From: an uncultured Roseobacter sp.
GTDB lineage: Bacteria > Pseudomonadota > Alphaproteobacteria > Rhodobacterales > Rhodobacteraceae
Direction: 5' to 3'
Assembly (NCBI RefSeq): GCF_947491795.1
Contig: NZ_CANLKW010000004.1
Coordinates: 1-64,000, forward strand
Length of the DNA: 64,000 bases
The notes below the pieces were generated by a model that worked only from the letters and a program-made list of their open reading frames with translations, did not search any database and was not told where the DNA came from. A program made the position numbers and the translations under genes. Below, in pieces: positions 36,099 to 45,826 of the stretch (positions within the stretch are counted from its first letter, which is position 1; each line of letters opens with the position of its first letter).

Positions 36099-38024
36099 AT
36101 GCGCCGTATCCTCCTCGCCATCGCGGTTTTTTGTGGTGTGCTGCCGCAGGTTCAGGCCGGTGATCTGCAGGACATCCTGCAAATTCACGCTGACGAAGTG
36201 GCCAAGCCCTCGCGGCGCAGTGTCAGTGTTCTGCTGGATGATCTGGTCGCTTCTGGTCTGCCGCAGGTGACCGTGTTCCTTGAGGAGTGGGCCGAGAAAA
36301 ACGTCTGGCGTGGCCCGGACGGGCTGTTTTTCCTCGCGCGCGCTGATGGCGACACGCTGGAGATCCGGGACGTGGACACCGGCGAGACCGTCAGCATCGC
36401 AAAAGACGGTTTTCTCCAGATCAAACCCAACGGCGGGGTGCGCCGTGTCATCGGTACCGCACTTGTACAGTTTCAGCTGTCCGATCCGGACCCGGCACGA
36501 CGCAAAGCGGCGCTTGAAGCGATAGCGCGCCGTCCCGAAGCGTCGCAACTGGCACCGCTGCAGGCTTCGGTAGAAACGGAAACCGAAGACAGCCTGCGGG
36601 CGCGCAAAGTGCAGTTGGCGAATTTTCTGTCGGCGCAGTTTGGTGACACTGCAGATGTGCGCATCGCTGCCATCGAAAGTCTGTCAAAAGATACCAGCGT
36701 GGAGGCGCGCAGTGTTCTCAACCGCATTCTGAGCACCAAAGAGGGTGTCACGGCGGGCGAGGCGGATGGCAACATCGCGCGGGTTCTGGACCCGTTTGTC
36801 GCGCCCGATGCCTTTTACCTGCGGCTGGTCGAGGCCGGGCTGGCACCGCCGGTGGTTACGCCTGCAGAAATACGCGCAGGGCTCGAGCAGAACGTGAAAG
36901 ACGGTCGCGCTGGGGGGGTGCCGCTTGCACAGCTGGACAATGACGCCCAACGTGGACGCGCCTATATACAGCTCGCCGCTGAGGGCCTGGTGCCACCGCT
37001 TGTTACTGCCGCGGACCGGGAAACGGCTCTGTCCGAGCACATTTTCTATGAGCGGTACGACGAGGCCGACCCGGCTATAACAGCTGCTGCGGAAACAGCA
37101 CTCGCCTCCGTCACGGCGCGCGTCGGGTGGGAGCAGACCATTGACCTGGGCCTTGATGCCCTGTCGCTGGCATCGATCTACTTTCTGGCTGCCATCGGTC
37201 TGGCGATCACCTTTGGGGTGATGGGGGTGATCAATATGGCGCACGGCGAATTCATTATGATGGGCGCTTATACCGGATACGTCGTCCAGTTGTTTGTGCC
37301 GGATTATACGCTGTCGATCATGATTGCCCTGCCGCTGGCTTTTGCCGTGACTTTCGGCGCGGGTGTCACGATGGAGCGCCTTGTGATCCGTCATCTGTAC
37401 CACCGGCCGCTGGAAACCCTGCTGGCCACTTTCGGCATCTCCATCGCCCTCCAGCAGCTGGCCAAAAATATCTTTGGTACCCAGGCCCGTCCGCTGACGT
37501 CTCCCGGCTGGCTGGATGGTGCCTGGGTTCTGTCGGACGCGATACAGATCAGCTATATCCGTATAGCCATTTTTGTTCTGGCTCTGCTCTTTCTGGCGCT
37601 CATCCTGTTTATCCTCAAACGCACGCGGCTTGGGCTGGAGGTCCGCGCGGTGACCCAGAATCCGGGCATGGCCGCCAGCATGGGGATCAACCCGGACCGC
37701 ATCAATATGCTGACCTTCGGGCTGGGGTCGGGCATCGCAGGGATCGCGGGCGTTGCGATTGGCCTTTATGCGAAAGTGACATCCGAGATGGGGGCCGATT
37801 ACATCGTACAATCCTTTATGACGGTCGTTGTAGGCGGTGTTGGCAATGTCTGGGGCACGCTTGCCGGGGCGTCCATGATCGGGTTCCTGCAAAAGGGCAT
37901 CGAGTGGCTGAACCCGTCGAACACCCTGGCGGCCCAGACATACATGATCCTTTTCATCATTCTCTTCATTCAGTTCCGGCCAAAGGGCATCGTCGCGCTC
38001 AAAGGCCGGGCGGCGGCGGATTGA
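36099..38024 (+). CDS. urtB: Urea ABC permease UrtB with long periplasmic N-terminal domain
   Basis: The 641-residue protein has a signal peptide (first 20 residues), a periplasmic part of about 325 residues, and a LivH-type permease from about residue 347 (IYFLAAIGLAITFGVMGVINMAHGEFIMMGAYTGYVV, VRAVTQNPGMAASMGINPDRINMLTFGLGSGIAGIAG). The N-terminal part is longer than in many UrtB proteins and holds a weak internal duplication (LVEAGLAPPVVTPAEIRAGL and LAAEGLVPPLVTAADRETAL). It forms the urea channel with UrtC. Confidence 0.92.
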   Translation: MRRILLAIAVFCGVLPQVQAGDLQDILQIHADEVAKPSRRSVSVLLDDLVASGLPQVTVFLEEWAEKNVWRGPDGLFFLARADGDTLEIRDVDTGETVSIAKDGFLQIKPNGGVRRVIGTALVQFQLSDPDPARRKAALEAIARRPEASQLAPLQASVETETEDSLRARKVQLANFLSAQFGDTADVRIAAIESLSKDTSVEARSVLNRILSTKEGVTAGEADGNIARVLDPFVAPDAFYLRLVEAGLAPPVVTPAEIRAGLEQNVKDGRAGGVPLAQLDNDAQRGRAYIQLAAEGLVPPLVTAADRETALSEHIFYERYDEADPAITAAAETALASVTARVGWEQTIDLGLDALSLASIYFLAAIGLAITFGVMGVINMAHGEFIMMGAYTGYVVQLFVPDYTLSIMIALPLAFAVTFGAGVTMERLVIRHLYHRPLETLLATFGISIALQQLAKNIFGTQARPLTSPGWLDGAWVLSDAIQISYIRIAIFVLALLFLALILFILKRTRLGLEVRAVTQNPGMAASMGINPDRINMLTFGLGSGIAGIAGVAIGLYAKVTSEMGADYIVQSFMTVVVGGVGNVWGTLAGASMIGFLQKGIEWLNPSNTLAAQTYMILFIILFIQFRPKGIVALKGRAAAD

Positions 38025-38028
38025 TATC

Positions 38029-39192
38029 ATGCGCAGATCCTTTATTGCTCAAAACCCATCTGTTCTGTGGTTTCTGGCGGCGCTGGGGCTTTTCACCCTG
38101 GTGATCACTGTGCTGTCCGAGTTTACCGGTGCAGGGGTCATCCCAACCTCCTTTGTCAAAACTCTCGGCAAGACGCTGTGCCTGTGTCTGATCGCGATCG
38201 CGATGGATGTCGTCTGGGGGTACTGCGGCATTCTCAGCCTTGGGCATTTCGCCTTTTTCGGGATTGGCGGCTATGCCGTCGGGATGTGGCTGATGTACGC
38301 GCGGACAGAGACCATCGTTCTCGAAAGCCTAAGCACACAGGTCATTCCTCCGACACCGCAGGAAATATCGGATGCTATCGGCAACCAGATTTTCGGCGTC
38401 GTGGGCAGCTCCGAATTCCCACTCATCTGGGCATTTGCCGACAGTCTGTTACTGCAGTTGCTGATGGTGGTGCTGGTGCCCGGACTGCTGGCTCTGGTAT
38501 TCGGCTGGCTGGCGTTCCGGTCACGCGTCACCGGTGTGTACCTGTCCATTCTCACCCAGGCGATGACACTGGCGCTGTCGCTCTATCTTTTTCAGAACGA
38601 CTCCGGTCTGCGTGGCAACAACGGGTTGTCCGGCCTGCAGAATATCCCCGGCTTCGAAACCACCCCGCAGTCGGCGGTTTCAATTGTGTTTTTCTGGGCT
38701 TCGGCTGCCGCACTGGCCGCAGGCTATGTGTTTTTTGCCTGGGTGGTCTCGGGCAAGATGGGCAGCGTGGTGCAGGGCATTCGCGACAATGAGGCAAGGG
38801 TGCGGTTTCTGGGGTATCACGTCGAAAGCTACAAGCTTTTCATCTTTACGGTCACGGCCATCGTTTCGGGCATTGCCGGTGCTCTTTATTATCCCCAGGC
38901 CGGGATCATCAACCCGGGTGAGATCGCGCCCATCGCCTCAATTTACCTGGCCGTCTGGGTGGCGATCGGCGGTCGCGGGCGTCTTTATGGCGCTGTGATC
39001 GGTGCGGCTTTTGTTTCCCTGTTGTCCAGCTGGTTCACCGGCGGCGGCGCGCCACCAATTAACCTGGGTTTCTACACAGTTCAGTGGACAGACTGGTGGC
39101 TGGTATTGCTGGGTCTTTCTTTTGTGGCGGTGACCCTGTTTTTCCCGCGCGGCATCGGTGGCCTCTTTGACTATCTGGTAAAAAAACCATGA
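38029..39192 (+). CDS. urtC: Urea ABC permease
   Basis: The 387-residue LivM-type permease has multiple helices and the motifs LCLIAIAMDVVWGYCGILSLGHFAFFGIGGYAVGMWLM and VRFLGYHVESYKLFIFTVTAIVSGIAGALYYPQAGIINP, followed by AVWVAIGGRGRLYGAVIGA. It starts four bases after the urtB stop and overlaps urtD by four bases. It partners UrtB in the inner membrane. Confidence 0.93.
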   Translation: MRRSFIAQNPSVLWFLAALGLFTLVITVLSEFTGAGVIPTSFVKTLGKTLCLCLIAIAMDVVWGYCGILSLGHFAFFGIGGYAVGMWLMYARTETIVLESLSTQVIPPTPQEISDAIGNQIFGVVGSSEFPLIWAFADSLLLQLLMVVLVPGLLALVFGWLAFRSRVTGVYLSILTQAMTLALSLYLFQNDSGLRGNNGLSGLQNIPGFETTPQSAVSIVFFWASAAALAAGYVFFAWVVSGKMGSVVQGIRDNEARVRFLGYHVESYKLFIFTVTAIVSGIAGALYYPQAGIINPGEIAPIASIYLAVWVAIGGRGRLYGAVIGAAFVSLLSSWFTGGGAPPINLGFYTVQWTDWWLVLLGLSFVAVTLFFPRGIGGLFDYLVKKP

Positions 39193-39941
39193 ACAGTACT
39201 CTTCTTGAGGTCTCTGGCCTGTCGGTCAGTTTTGACGGCTTTCGGGCGATTAACAACCTGTCTGTACAGTTTCCCGAAACCGGAATGCGCGCGATCATCG
39301 GCCCGAACGGCGCGGGCAAAACCACCTTTATGGACATCGTAACCGGCAAAACCAGACCAGACGAAGGCCATGTGATCTGGGGCGAGCGGAGCATCTCTTT
39401 GCTGGGAATGTCCGAAAGTGAGATCGCCATGCAGGGGATCGGTCGCAAATTCCAGAAACCTACAGTTTTTGAAACTCAGACAGTCCGGCAGAACCTGGCG
39501 ATGGCGCTCAAAAATCCGCGCAGCCCGTTTGCCGTTCTGATGCACCGGCGTACCGCGGCGAACGGCACGCGCATTGACAAAATCGCAGGCGAGATCGGCC
39601 TTTCGGATTCCCTGATGCGCGTTGCAGGTGAGTTGAGCCACGGTCAGAAGCAATGGCTTGAGATCGGAATGTTGCTGGCGCAGGATCCGCGCTTGCTGCT
39701 GGTGGATGAGCCCGCCGCAGGGATGACCGTCGAAGAGCGGGAAAAAACCACCGATATCCTGCGCGAGGCTGCGAAGACCTGCGCGGTGGTTGTGGTAGAG
39801 CATGACATGGAATTCGTCCGCCGTCTCGATTGCCGGGTGACAGTGCTGCACGAAGGTTCGGTGCTGGCGGAGGGGAGCCTTGATCACGTCACCGCTGATC
39901 AGGCGGTTATCGATGTATATCTGGGGCGTTCCAATGCTTGA
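39189..39941 (+). CDS. urtD: Urea ABC ATPase UrtD
   Basis: The 250-residue ATPase has Walker [11 protein letters not shown], a variant signature [13 protein letters not shown] (His in place of the usual first Gly, as is common in UrtD), Walker [12 protein letters not shown], and [14 protein letters not shown]. It is a LivG-type subunit and works with UrtE. It overlaps both neighbours by a few bases, which indicates translational coupling. Confidence 0.93.
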   Translation: MNSTLLEVSGLSVSFDGFRAINNLSVQFPETGMRAIIGPNGAGKTTFMDIVTGKTRPDEGHVIWGERSISLLGMSESEIAMQGIGRKFQKPTVFETQTVRQNLAMALKNPRSPFAVLMHRRTAANGTRIDKIAGEIGLSDSLMRVAGELSHGQKQWLEIGMLLAQDPRLLLVDEPAAGMTVEEREKTTDILREAAKTCAVVVVEHDMEFVRRLDCRVTVLHEGSVLAEGSLDHVTADQAVIDVYLGRSNA

Positions 39942-40629
39942 AGTCACCGGTCTCAGCCTGCACTACGGCCAGAGCCAGATCCTCTATGATGTCTCGTTTG
40001 ATGCTCCGCGCGGACAGATCACGGCGGTAATGGGCAACAACGGAACCGGCAAGACCAGCCTGCTCAAAGCAATTGCGGGCCGCCACCCCTGGTCGGCAGG
40101 CGATGTACAGGCATCCGGAAAACCTGCTGGCTGCGGAAACGCCGTTGTCTCTGCGCGTGCGGGCATCGCCTATGTCCCCCAGGGCCGGGAGATTTTCCCG
40201 ATGATGACCGTCGAGGAAAACCTCGAAACCGGATTTGCTCTGCTGCCAGTGGCCGAGCGTCGCATCGAAGATGATATCTTTGAGCTTTTCCCGGTTTTAA
40301 AGGACATGCGGGGACGCAGAGGGGGCGATCTGTCCGGCGGACAGCAACAGCAACTTGCCATTGCGCGCGCTCTGATCACCCGGCCTGACATTTTGTTGCT
40401 GGATGAACCGACCGAAGGCATTCAGCCCAACGTGATCCAGCAGATCGGCGTTTGCCTGCAGTTGCTGCGCGATCGGGGGGATATGGCAATTGTGCTGGTC
40501 GAGCAGAATGCTGATTTCGCCTATGGCCTTGGGGACAGGTTCGTCATGATCGAAGGCGGGCGGGTCAGGCGAAGGGCGGACAAGGCTGACTATGCCAAAT
40601 CCACAATGCTTGAAGATCTTGCCCTCTGA
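39934..40629 (+). CDS. urtE: Urea ABC ATPase UrtE
   Basis: The 231-residue LivF-type ATPase begins [17 protein letters not shown] and carries Walker [11 protein letters not shown], signature [15 protein letters not shown], Walker [17 protein letters not shown] and [14 protein letters not shown]. The ATG at 39934 overlaps the urtD stop by eight bases. It ends the urt set; a short GC hairpin (40638-40656) without a T run lies just after. Confidence 0.93.
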   Translation: MLEVTGLSLHYGQSQILYDVSFDAPRGQITAVMGNNGTGKTSLLKAIAGRHPWSAGDVQASGKPAGCGNAVVSARAGIAYVPQGREIFPMMTVEENLETGFALLPVAERRIEDDIFELFPVLKDMRGRRGGDLSGGQQQQLAIARALITRPDILLLDEPTEGIQPNVIQQIGVCLQLLRDRGDMAIVLVEQNADFAYGLGDRFVMIEGGRVRRRADKADYAKSTMLEDLAL

Positions 40630-40756
40630 CCGGAATTGCCGCCTGCGCGCTGCGGCGAAAACGCCCCTGGGCCTGCTGTGATCACCGCTTTGCTCTCGAC
40701 CCGATGTCGGAGCGGTGTTTAAGTCCCGGTGAAACGGATCGCAGACTGGCACGGAT

Positions 40757-42421
40757 ATGACACAACGACACGGCGGACAGATTTTAATCGAATGTCTGAT
40801 GGGAATGGGCGCGCGCCAGAGCTTTGGTGTCCCGGGTGAAAGCTATCTTGCAGCTCTCGATGCCATGCACGACACCGCAGGTGCCTTTGATTTCACGCTC
40901 TGCCGGCAAGAGGGTGGCGCCGCCTTTATGGCGGCGGCCTGGGGCAAACTGACGGGCACGCCCGGTATCTGCTTTGTAACGCGCGGGCCGGGGGCCACCA
41001 ACGCGTCCATCGGGGTACATACCGCAATGCAGGACAGCGTGCCCATGCTGCTGTTTATCGGGCAGGTCGGTACTGCGGACAGAGATCGCGAGGCATTTCA
41101 GGAGATCGATTACCGCGCTTTTTTCGGCACGGTTGCAAAGTGGGCGACAGAGATCCCGGATGTCAGCCGCATTCCGGAGTATGTCTCGCGTGCCTGGTCG
41201 ACGGCAGTCTCCGGCAGGCCCGGCCCGGTCGTGGTCGCTTTGCCAGAGGACGTACTGTCGGCCTGGTCAGACGTTCCGGCGCTGGTCGCACCGGTCAGAG
41301 TGTCGGAACCTGAACCATCGCCCGCTGCGGTATCTGACATTGCGCACCGACTGATCGCGGCGGAGCGTCCGCTGATTGTCACCGGTGGCCAGGGGTGGCA
41401 CGAGCAGGGCCGTACGGCGCTGGAAGACTTTGCCACCAGCGCGGACATTCCTGTTGTTGCGGCGTTCAGGTTTCATGATCAGTTCGACAACCATAATCCC
41501 TGCTATGCCGGCGAGGCAGGTGTCGGCATGAACCCGGCAACGCAGAAACTGATCCGCGAAAGCGATGTCATTCTGGCCCTTAATGTGCGCATGGGCGAGA
41601 TGACAACCGGCGCCTGGGAGCTTCTCTCGGTGCCCGTCCCGACGCAGACGCTTTTTCATGTGCATACCTCAGATGCGGAACTCGGCAAAATCTATGCTCC
41701 TGATGTTGCAGTACATGCGGGGCCCAACGCGTTTTCAAAAGCACTGGCAGGCTGCGCCGAAACTGTCACCGGACGCACATGGAGAGCGCAGGCGCGTGAG
41801 GCTTATGAGACAGGGTTAAACGCACCGCAGCAGCCGGGCCCGATTGATATGGTCACTGTGATGGCACATCTGCGGAACCGCCTGCCTGATGATGCCATCC
41901 TGACGAACGGCGCCGGGAATTTCGCAGCCTGGCCGGGCAAATTTTTTCGGTATGGTCCAAAACAGCGGCTGCTTGCTCCGCAGTCGGGTGCCATGGGTTT
42001 CGGCGTACCGGCGGCAATCGCGGCGAGGGTGGCACACCCGGAACGCACCGTTGTCTGTTTTGCCGGTGATGGTGACTTTCAGATGACATGTCAGGAGCTT
42101 GGCACCGCAGCCCAGGCCGGTGCCTGCCCCATTATCCTTATTCTCAACAACGGAGTTTATGGGACGATCCGCATGCATCAGGAAAAGCTCTATCCTGAAC
42201 GGGTGTCCGGGACGACCCTGGAAAACCCGGATTTTGTGGCCCTGGCCAAGGCCTACGGGTTTCATTCGGAAACCGTTTCCGCGACGAACGAATTTGCCGG
42301 TGCTTTCGAACGTGCGCTGGCGTCGGACAGCGGTGCCGTGCTCGATCTGAGAGTGTCCGCCGAAGCACTTACACCGGGACAGACTCTCAGCCAGATCCGG
42401 GAAGCGGGCCTGAAACGCTGA
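40757..42421 (+). CDS. Thiamine-diphosphate-dependent enzyme, acetolactate-synthase-like
   Basis: The 554-residue protein has the three-domain ThDP fold: CRQEGGAAFMAAAWGKLTGTPGICFVTRGPGATN (cofactor glutamate near the start), a central domain with RPLIVTGGQGW, and the Mg-ThDP motif from FAGDGDFQM to NNGVYGTIRMHQEKLYPE. The YGTIRMHQE segment is common in acetolactate-synthase-like proteins of unknown substrate. It has no Rieske domain, unlike the gene at 31638. It lies 127 bp after urtE; a link to urea use is uncertain. Confidence 0.85.
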   Translation: MTQRHGGQILIECLMGMGARQSFGVPGESYLAALDAMHDTAGAFDFTLCRQEGGAAFMAAAWGKLTGTPGICFVTRGPGATNASIGVHTAMQDSVPMLLFIGQVGTADRDREAFQEIDYRAFFGTVAKWATEIPDVSRIPEYVSRAWSTAVSGRPGPVVVALPEDVLSAWSDVPALVAPVRVSEPEPSPAAVSDIAHRLIAAERPLIVTGGQGWHEQGRTALEDFATSADIPVVAAFRFHDQFDNHNPCYAGEAGVGMNPATQKLIRESDVILALNVRMGEMTTGAWELLSVPVPTQTLFHVHTSDAELGKIYAPDVAVHAGPNAFSKALAGCAETVTGRTWRAQAREAYETGLNAPQQPGPIDMVTVMAHLRNRLPDDAILTNGAGNFAAWPGKFFRYGPKQRLLAPQSGAMGFGVPAAIAARVAHPERTVVCFAGDGDFQMTCQELGTAAQAGACPIILILNNGVYGTIRMHQEKLYPERVSGTTLENPDFVALAKAYGFHSETVSATNEFAGAFERALASDSGAVLDLRVSAEALTPGQTLSQIREAGLKR

Positions 42422-42603
42422 TTTACGGCCAGGTGCTGCCTTCGGGCGACGGACGGTAAGATTCCCCGGTACCGCGCGCAAACCCGCTTTGTCGTGCAGA
42501 TTTCGCGTAAAACGTGACAGTTATTGTCGGTTTCCCTTGAGATCAGGCGGAAAGTGGCACATTTAGGTATGAACTTTCAAAGGCCTGCAGATCAGGAGTT
42601 CGC

Positions 42604-45468
42604 GTGTCCCTCTTCCTTATCGTTGCCCTTCCCTTCCTTGGTGCATTGCTGCCGGGACTTATGAATTCCGCCGGGCGTCAGGCCTGTGCAGGTGTTACCT
42701 TCACCGTGTCGCTCGCAGCCTTTATCGGACTGCTGACCAACGCACCTGCCGTGTTTGCGGGCGAGGTTGTACAGACGGGGGTAGAATGGCTGCCTGCTCT
42801 GGGCATGAACTTCACGCTTATGCTCGACGGGCTGGGCTTTTTCTTTGCGCTGCTGATCCTTGGGATCGGGCTGCTGATCATCACATACGGGCGGTTCTAT
42901 CTGTCACGCGATGACAATATGGGTGAATTCTTTACCTATCTGCTGCTGTTTCAGGGCGCGATGGTCGGCATTGTTCTGAGCGATAACATATTGCTTCTGC
43001 TGGTTTTCTGGGAGCTGACCTCGCTGTCGTCTTTCCTGTTGATCGGCTATTGGAAGCATCTGCCCGAAGGGCGGCAGGGCGCACGGATGGCACTGACTGT
43101 TACGGGCATGGGCGGGCTGGCGATGGTCGGTGGCATGCTGATCCTGGGCCAGATTGCAGGCAGCTATGATCTGAGCGTTATTCTGCAGAACCGCGAACTG
43201 ATCCAGGACAGCCCGCTCTATCTGCCGGCACTTCTCCTGATCCTGCTGGGCTGTTTTACCAAGTCTGCTCAATTCCCTTTCCACTTCTGGCTGCCGCATG
43301 CCATGGCCGCGCCCACGCCGGTGTCGGCGTATCTGCACTCCGCCACGATGGTCAAAGCGGGTATCTTTCTGATGGCCCGGATGTGGCCGGTTTTGTCGGG
43401 CACGCCGGAATGGTTCATGATCGTGACCACGGCAGGTCTCGTGACGATGGTTCTGGGGGCGGTCATTGCGCTCTTCAAGCATGACCTCAAAGCGCTTCTT
43501 GCCTTTTCCACTGTCAGCCACCTGGGCCTCATCACAATGCTGCTGGGGACGGGCACGGCCTTTGGCGCGATGGCGGCTGTTTTCCACATTCTCAATCACG
43601 CGACGTTCAAGGCGGCCCTCTTTATGTCCGCCGGTATTGTGGATCATGAAGCACATACACGGGACATCCGACGACTGGGTGGCCTGCGTCACCTGATGCC
43701 CATTACCTTTGTGATTGCGACAATTGCGGCCTTGTCTATGGCGGGTATTCCGTTGCTCAATGGCTTTCTGTCCAAGGAAATGATGCTGGAAGAGGCACAT
43801 CACACGGTGCTCTTCGGGTCTCACTGGCTGGTGCCGGCGCTGGCCGTTGTCGGCTCGCTTTTTTCAGCGGCGTATTCATTCCGCCTGATTGCGCACACAT
43901 TCCTCGGTGCAAAGCGCGACGATTATCCGGCCAAGCCGCATGATCCCGGTGCGGGGATGTGGCTGCCGCCCGCAATCCTTGTGGTGCTGGTCGTTGTCAT
44001 CGGCGTCGCTCCTTTCCTTGCTGAACCCTTTGTCAAAATAGTTACGGCTTCTGTGTTGGGCGACACCGCGACTGTCCCCAAAGCCTACTTCAAAATCTGG
44101 CACGGTCTGGTGCCCGCGCTGTTTATGTCCATGGCCGCGGTTGCGGGCGGCATTCTGCTGCTGTTTGCGTTCCGCCCGGCACTGCGTTTCTGGGATGCGG
44201 CTCCACGCCCAGAGGCCAAAACAATCTTTGAAGGGCTGATTGCCGGCGTTGTGGCCGCCGCACAGGGGTTCAGCCACCGGCTGCACAACGGCGCCTTTTC
44301 GCGCTATGGCGCGATCATGGCGATTACCGTGATTGCTGCAGGATATCATGCGTGGGCCACGGGCACGGTCGGTGAAGCGACGCGCACGATGCAGCCTGCA
44401 GGTCCTGTGCCTATCGCGGGCTGGCTGATGCTGGTGGCTGCGACTGTTGCGCTCGTCTTCCAGCACCGCAACCGCCTGTTGTCTCTGGTTCTGATCGGCA
44501 TTGCGGGCCTCATGGTGTCTGTGGGGTTTGTTTTCTTCAGCGCGCCCGATCTTGCAATGACGCAGATCACCGTCGAGGTCGTGACAATCATTCTGCTGCT
44601 GCTGGCGCTCAACTTTCTGCCAAATCACACGCCGGTTGAAAGCGATGCCATGCGCAGAACCCGCGACGCTGTTGTCGCTGTTGCCGGTGGGCTGGCAACA
44701 ATGGGCCTGTCCTTCCATTACCTGATGCGCGATGCCATCGCGACGCCGATCTCCGAGTTCCACCTGGCGAACTCTTACAAGGGCGGTGGCGGTACCAACG
44801 TGGTCAACGTCATCCTGGTCGACTTCCGGGGTTTTGACACCTATGGCGAAATCATCGTGCTGGGGATTGCCGCCTTGCTGATCTATGCGCTGACTGAAAC
44901 GCTGCTGTCCGGCCCGGTGCGCGCCCGGCTGCTCAACCGCAAGCCGGACAAGCCGCTGGCGGGCGATATGCACCCGACCATGATGGTGGTGCTGACCCGT
45001 GTGATCATGCCTGTGGTCCTTATGGTCGGCTTCTACATCTTCCTCCGCGGGCATAACGAACCTGGTGGCGGTTTCATCGCGGGCCTGATCGTGTCGATCG
45101 GCGTGGTGATGCAGTACATGGCCAGTGGTTTCAGCTGGACCTCTGCGCGTCTGCGCTATCCCTACCACGGCATCATCGGCGCCGGTGTGCTGATCGCGGG
45201 TCTGACGGGCATCGGGTCCTGGTTTGTCGCCAAACCTTTCCTGACCTCAGACTTTACCTACGTGCGCATCCCCCCGTTCCAGGAGTTTGAGCTGGCAACA
45301 GCGGCCCTGTTTGATCTGGGTGTATTTCTGGCAGTCGTAGGTGCCGTGATGCTGTCGCTTGAAAGCTTCTCGCGCCTGGCGCGGCGTGCGCATGTGCGCG
45401 ACAGCGAACACCCGATGGATATCGACCCGTCGCGTGATGATCCGGCATCAGCAGAGGGGGAGGCGTAA
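42604..45468 (+). CDS. mrpA: Na+/H+ antiporter subunit A fused to subunit B (MrpAB/PhaAB)
   Basis: The 954-residue protein has about 20 membrane helices. The N-terminal two thirds are an NADH dehydrogenase ND5-like MrpA (GAMVGIVLSDNILLLLVFWELTSLSSFLLIGYW, FPFHFWLPHAMAAPTPVSAYLHSATMVKAG). The C-terminal part from about residue 800 is an MrpB domain (TRVIMPVVLMVGFYIFLRGHNEPGGGFIAGLIVSIGVVMQYMASG). This fusion is typical of alphaproteobacterial Pha-type complexes. It starts at a GTG after a CAGGAG ribosome site, and begins a six-gene operon that expels Na+ (and sometimes K+) in exchange for protons. Confidence 0.93.
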   Translation: MSLFLIVALPFLGALLPGLMNSAGRQACAGVTFTVSLAAFIGLLTNAPAVFAGEVVQTGVEWLPALGMNFTLMLDGLGFFFALLILGIGLLIITYGRFYLSRDDNMGEFFTYLLLFQGAMVGIVLSDNILLLLVFWELTSLSSFLLIGYWKHLPEGRQGARMALTVTGMGGLAMVGGMLILGQIAGSYDLSVILQNRELIQDSPLYLPALLLILLGCFTKSAQFPFHFWLPHAMAAPTPVSAYLHSATMVKAGIFLMARMWPVLSGTPEWFMIVTTAGLVTMVLGAVIALFKHDLKALLAFSTVSHLGLITMLLGTGTAFGAMAAVFHILNHATFKAALFMSAGIVDHEAHTRDIRRLGGLRHLMPITFVIATIAALSMAGIPLLNGFLSKEMMLEEAHHTVLFGSHWLVPALAVVGSLFSAAYSFRLIAHTFLGAKRDDYPAKPHDPGAGMWLPPAILVVLVVVIGVAPFLAEPFVKIVTASVLGDTATVPKAYFKIWHGLVPALFMSMAAVAGGILLLFAFRPALRFWDAAPRPEAKTIFEGLIAGVVAAAQGFSHRLHNGAFSRYGAIMAITVIAAGYHAWATGTVGEATRTMQPAGPVPIAGWLMLVAATVALVFQHRNRLLSLVLIGIAGLMVSVGFVFFSAPDLAMTQITVEVVTIILLLLALNFLPNHTPVESDAMRRTRDAVVAVAGGLATMGLSFHYLMRDAIATPISEFHLANSYKGGGGTNVVNVILVDFRGFDTYGEIIVLGIAALLIYALTETLLSGPVRARLLNRKPDKPLAGDMHPTMMVVLTRVIMPVVLMVGFYIFLRGHNEPGGGFIAGLIVSIGVVMQYMASGFSWTSARLRYPYHGIIGAGVLIAGLTGIGSWFVAKPFLTSDFTYVRIPPFQEFELATAALFDLGVFLAVVGAVMLSLESFSRLARRAHVRDSEHPMDIDPSRDDPASAEGEA

Positions 45469-45469
45469 C

Positions 45470-45826
45470 ATGGAACTTCTCGTAGCATCTGCGATCGGCG
45501 TACTGACGGCAGGGGGCATCTATCTGATGCTGCGCCTGCGCACGTTTCCGGTCATTCTGGGCATCTCGCTGCTCACCTATGCGGTGAACGTGTTTCTCTT
45601 TGCCTCGGGGCGCCTGACCGTCGGCGCACCTCCTATCCTGCAAAAAGGTGTCGAAACGTATACAGATCCGCTGCCGCAGGCGCTTGTTCTGACGGCCATC
45701 GTTATTTCTTTTGGCATGACGGCTGTGGTCGTCATGATTGCGCTGGGGGCCTATCTGGGGTCAGACGATGACCATGTGGATGATCCGGCCGATCCCACCT
45801 CTGAGGGCGGGAGGGACGCCACATGA
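45470..45826 (+). CDS. mrpC: Na+/H+ antiporter subunit C (MrpC/PhaC)
   Basis: The 118-residue NuoK-like protein has three helices and the conserved GIYLMLRLRTFPVILGISLLTYAVNVFLFASGRL and DPLPQALVLTAIVISFGMTAVVVMIALGAYL. The ATG at 45470 lies two bases after the mrpA stop, and its end overlaps mrpD by four bases. Confidence 0.93.
   Translation: MELLVASAIGVLTAGGIYLMLRLRTFPVILGISLLTYAVNVFLFASGRLTVGAPPILQKGVETYTDPLPQALVLTAIVISFGMTAVVVMIALGAYLGSDDDHVDDPADPTSEGGRDAT

Noticed and set aside
34760..36121. Minus-strand open frame of 453 codons opposite urtA
   Set aside because: The urtA frame is highly conserved in motif content; the antisense frame is low-complexity and unmotivated.
43876..45168. 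Minus-strand open frame of 430 codons opposite mrpA
   Set aside because: Histidine- and arginine-rich antisense product, a shadow of the membrane-protein codons on the other strand.
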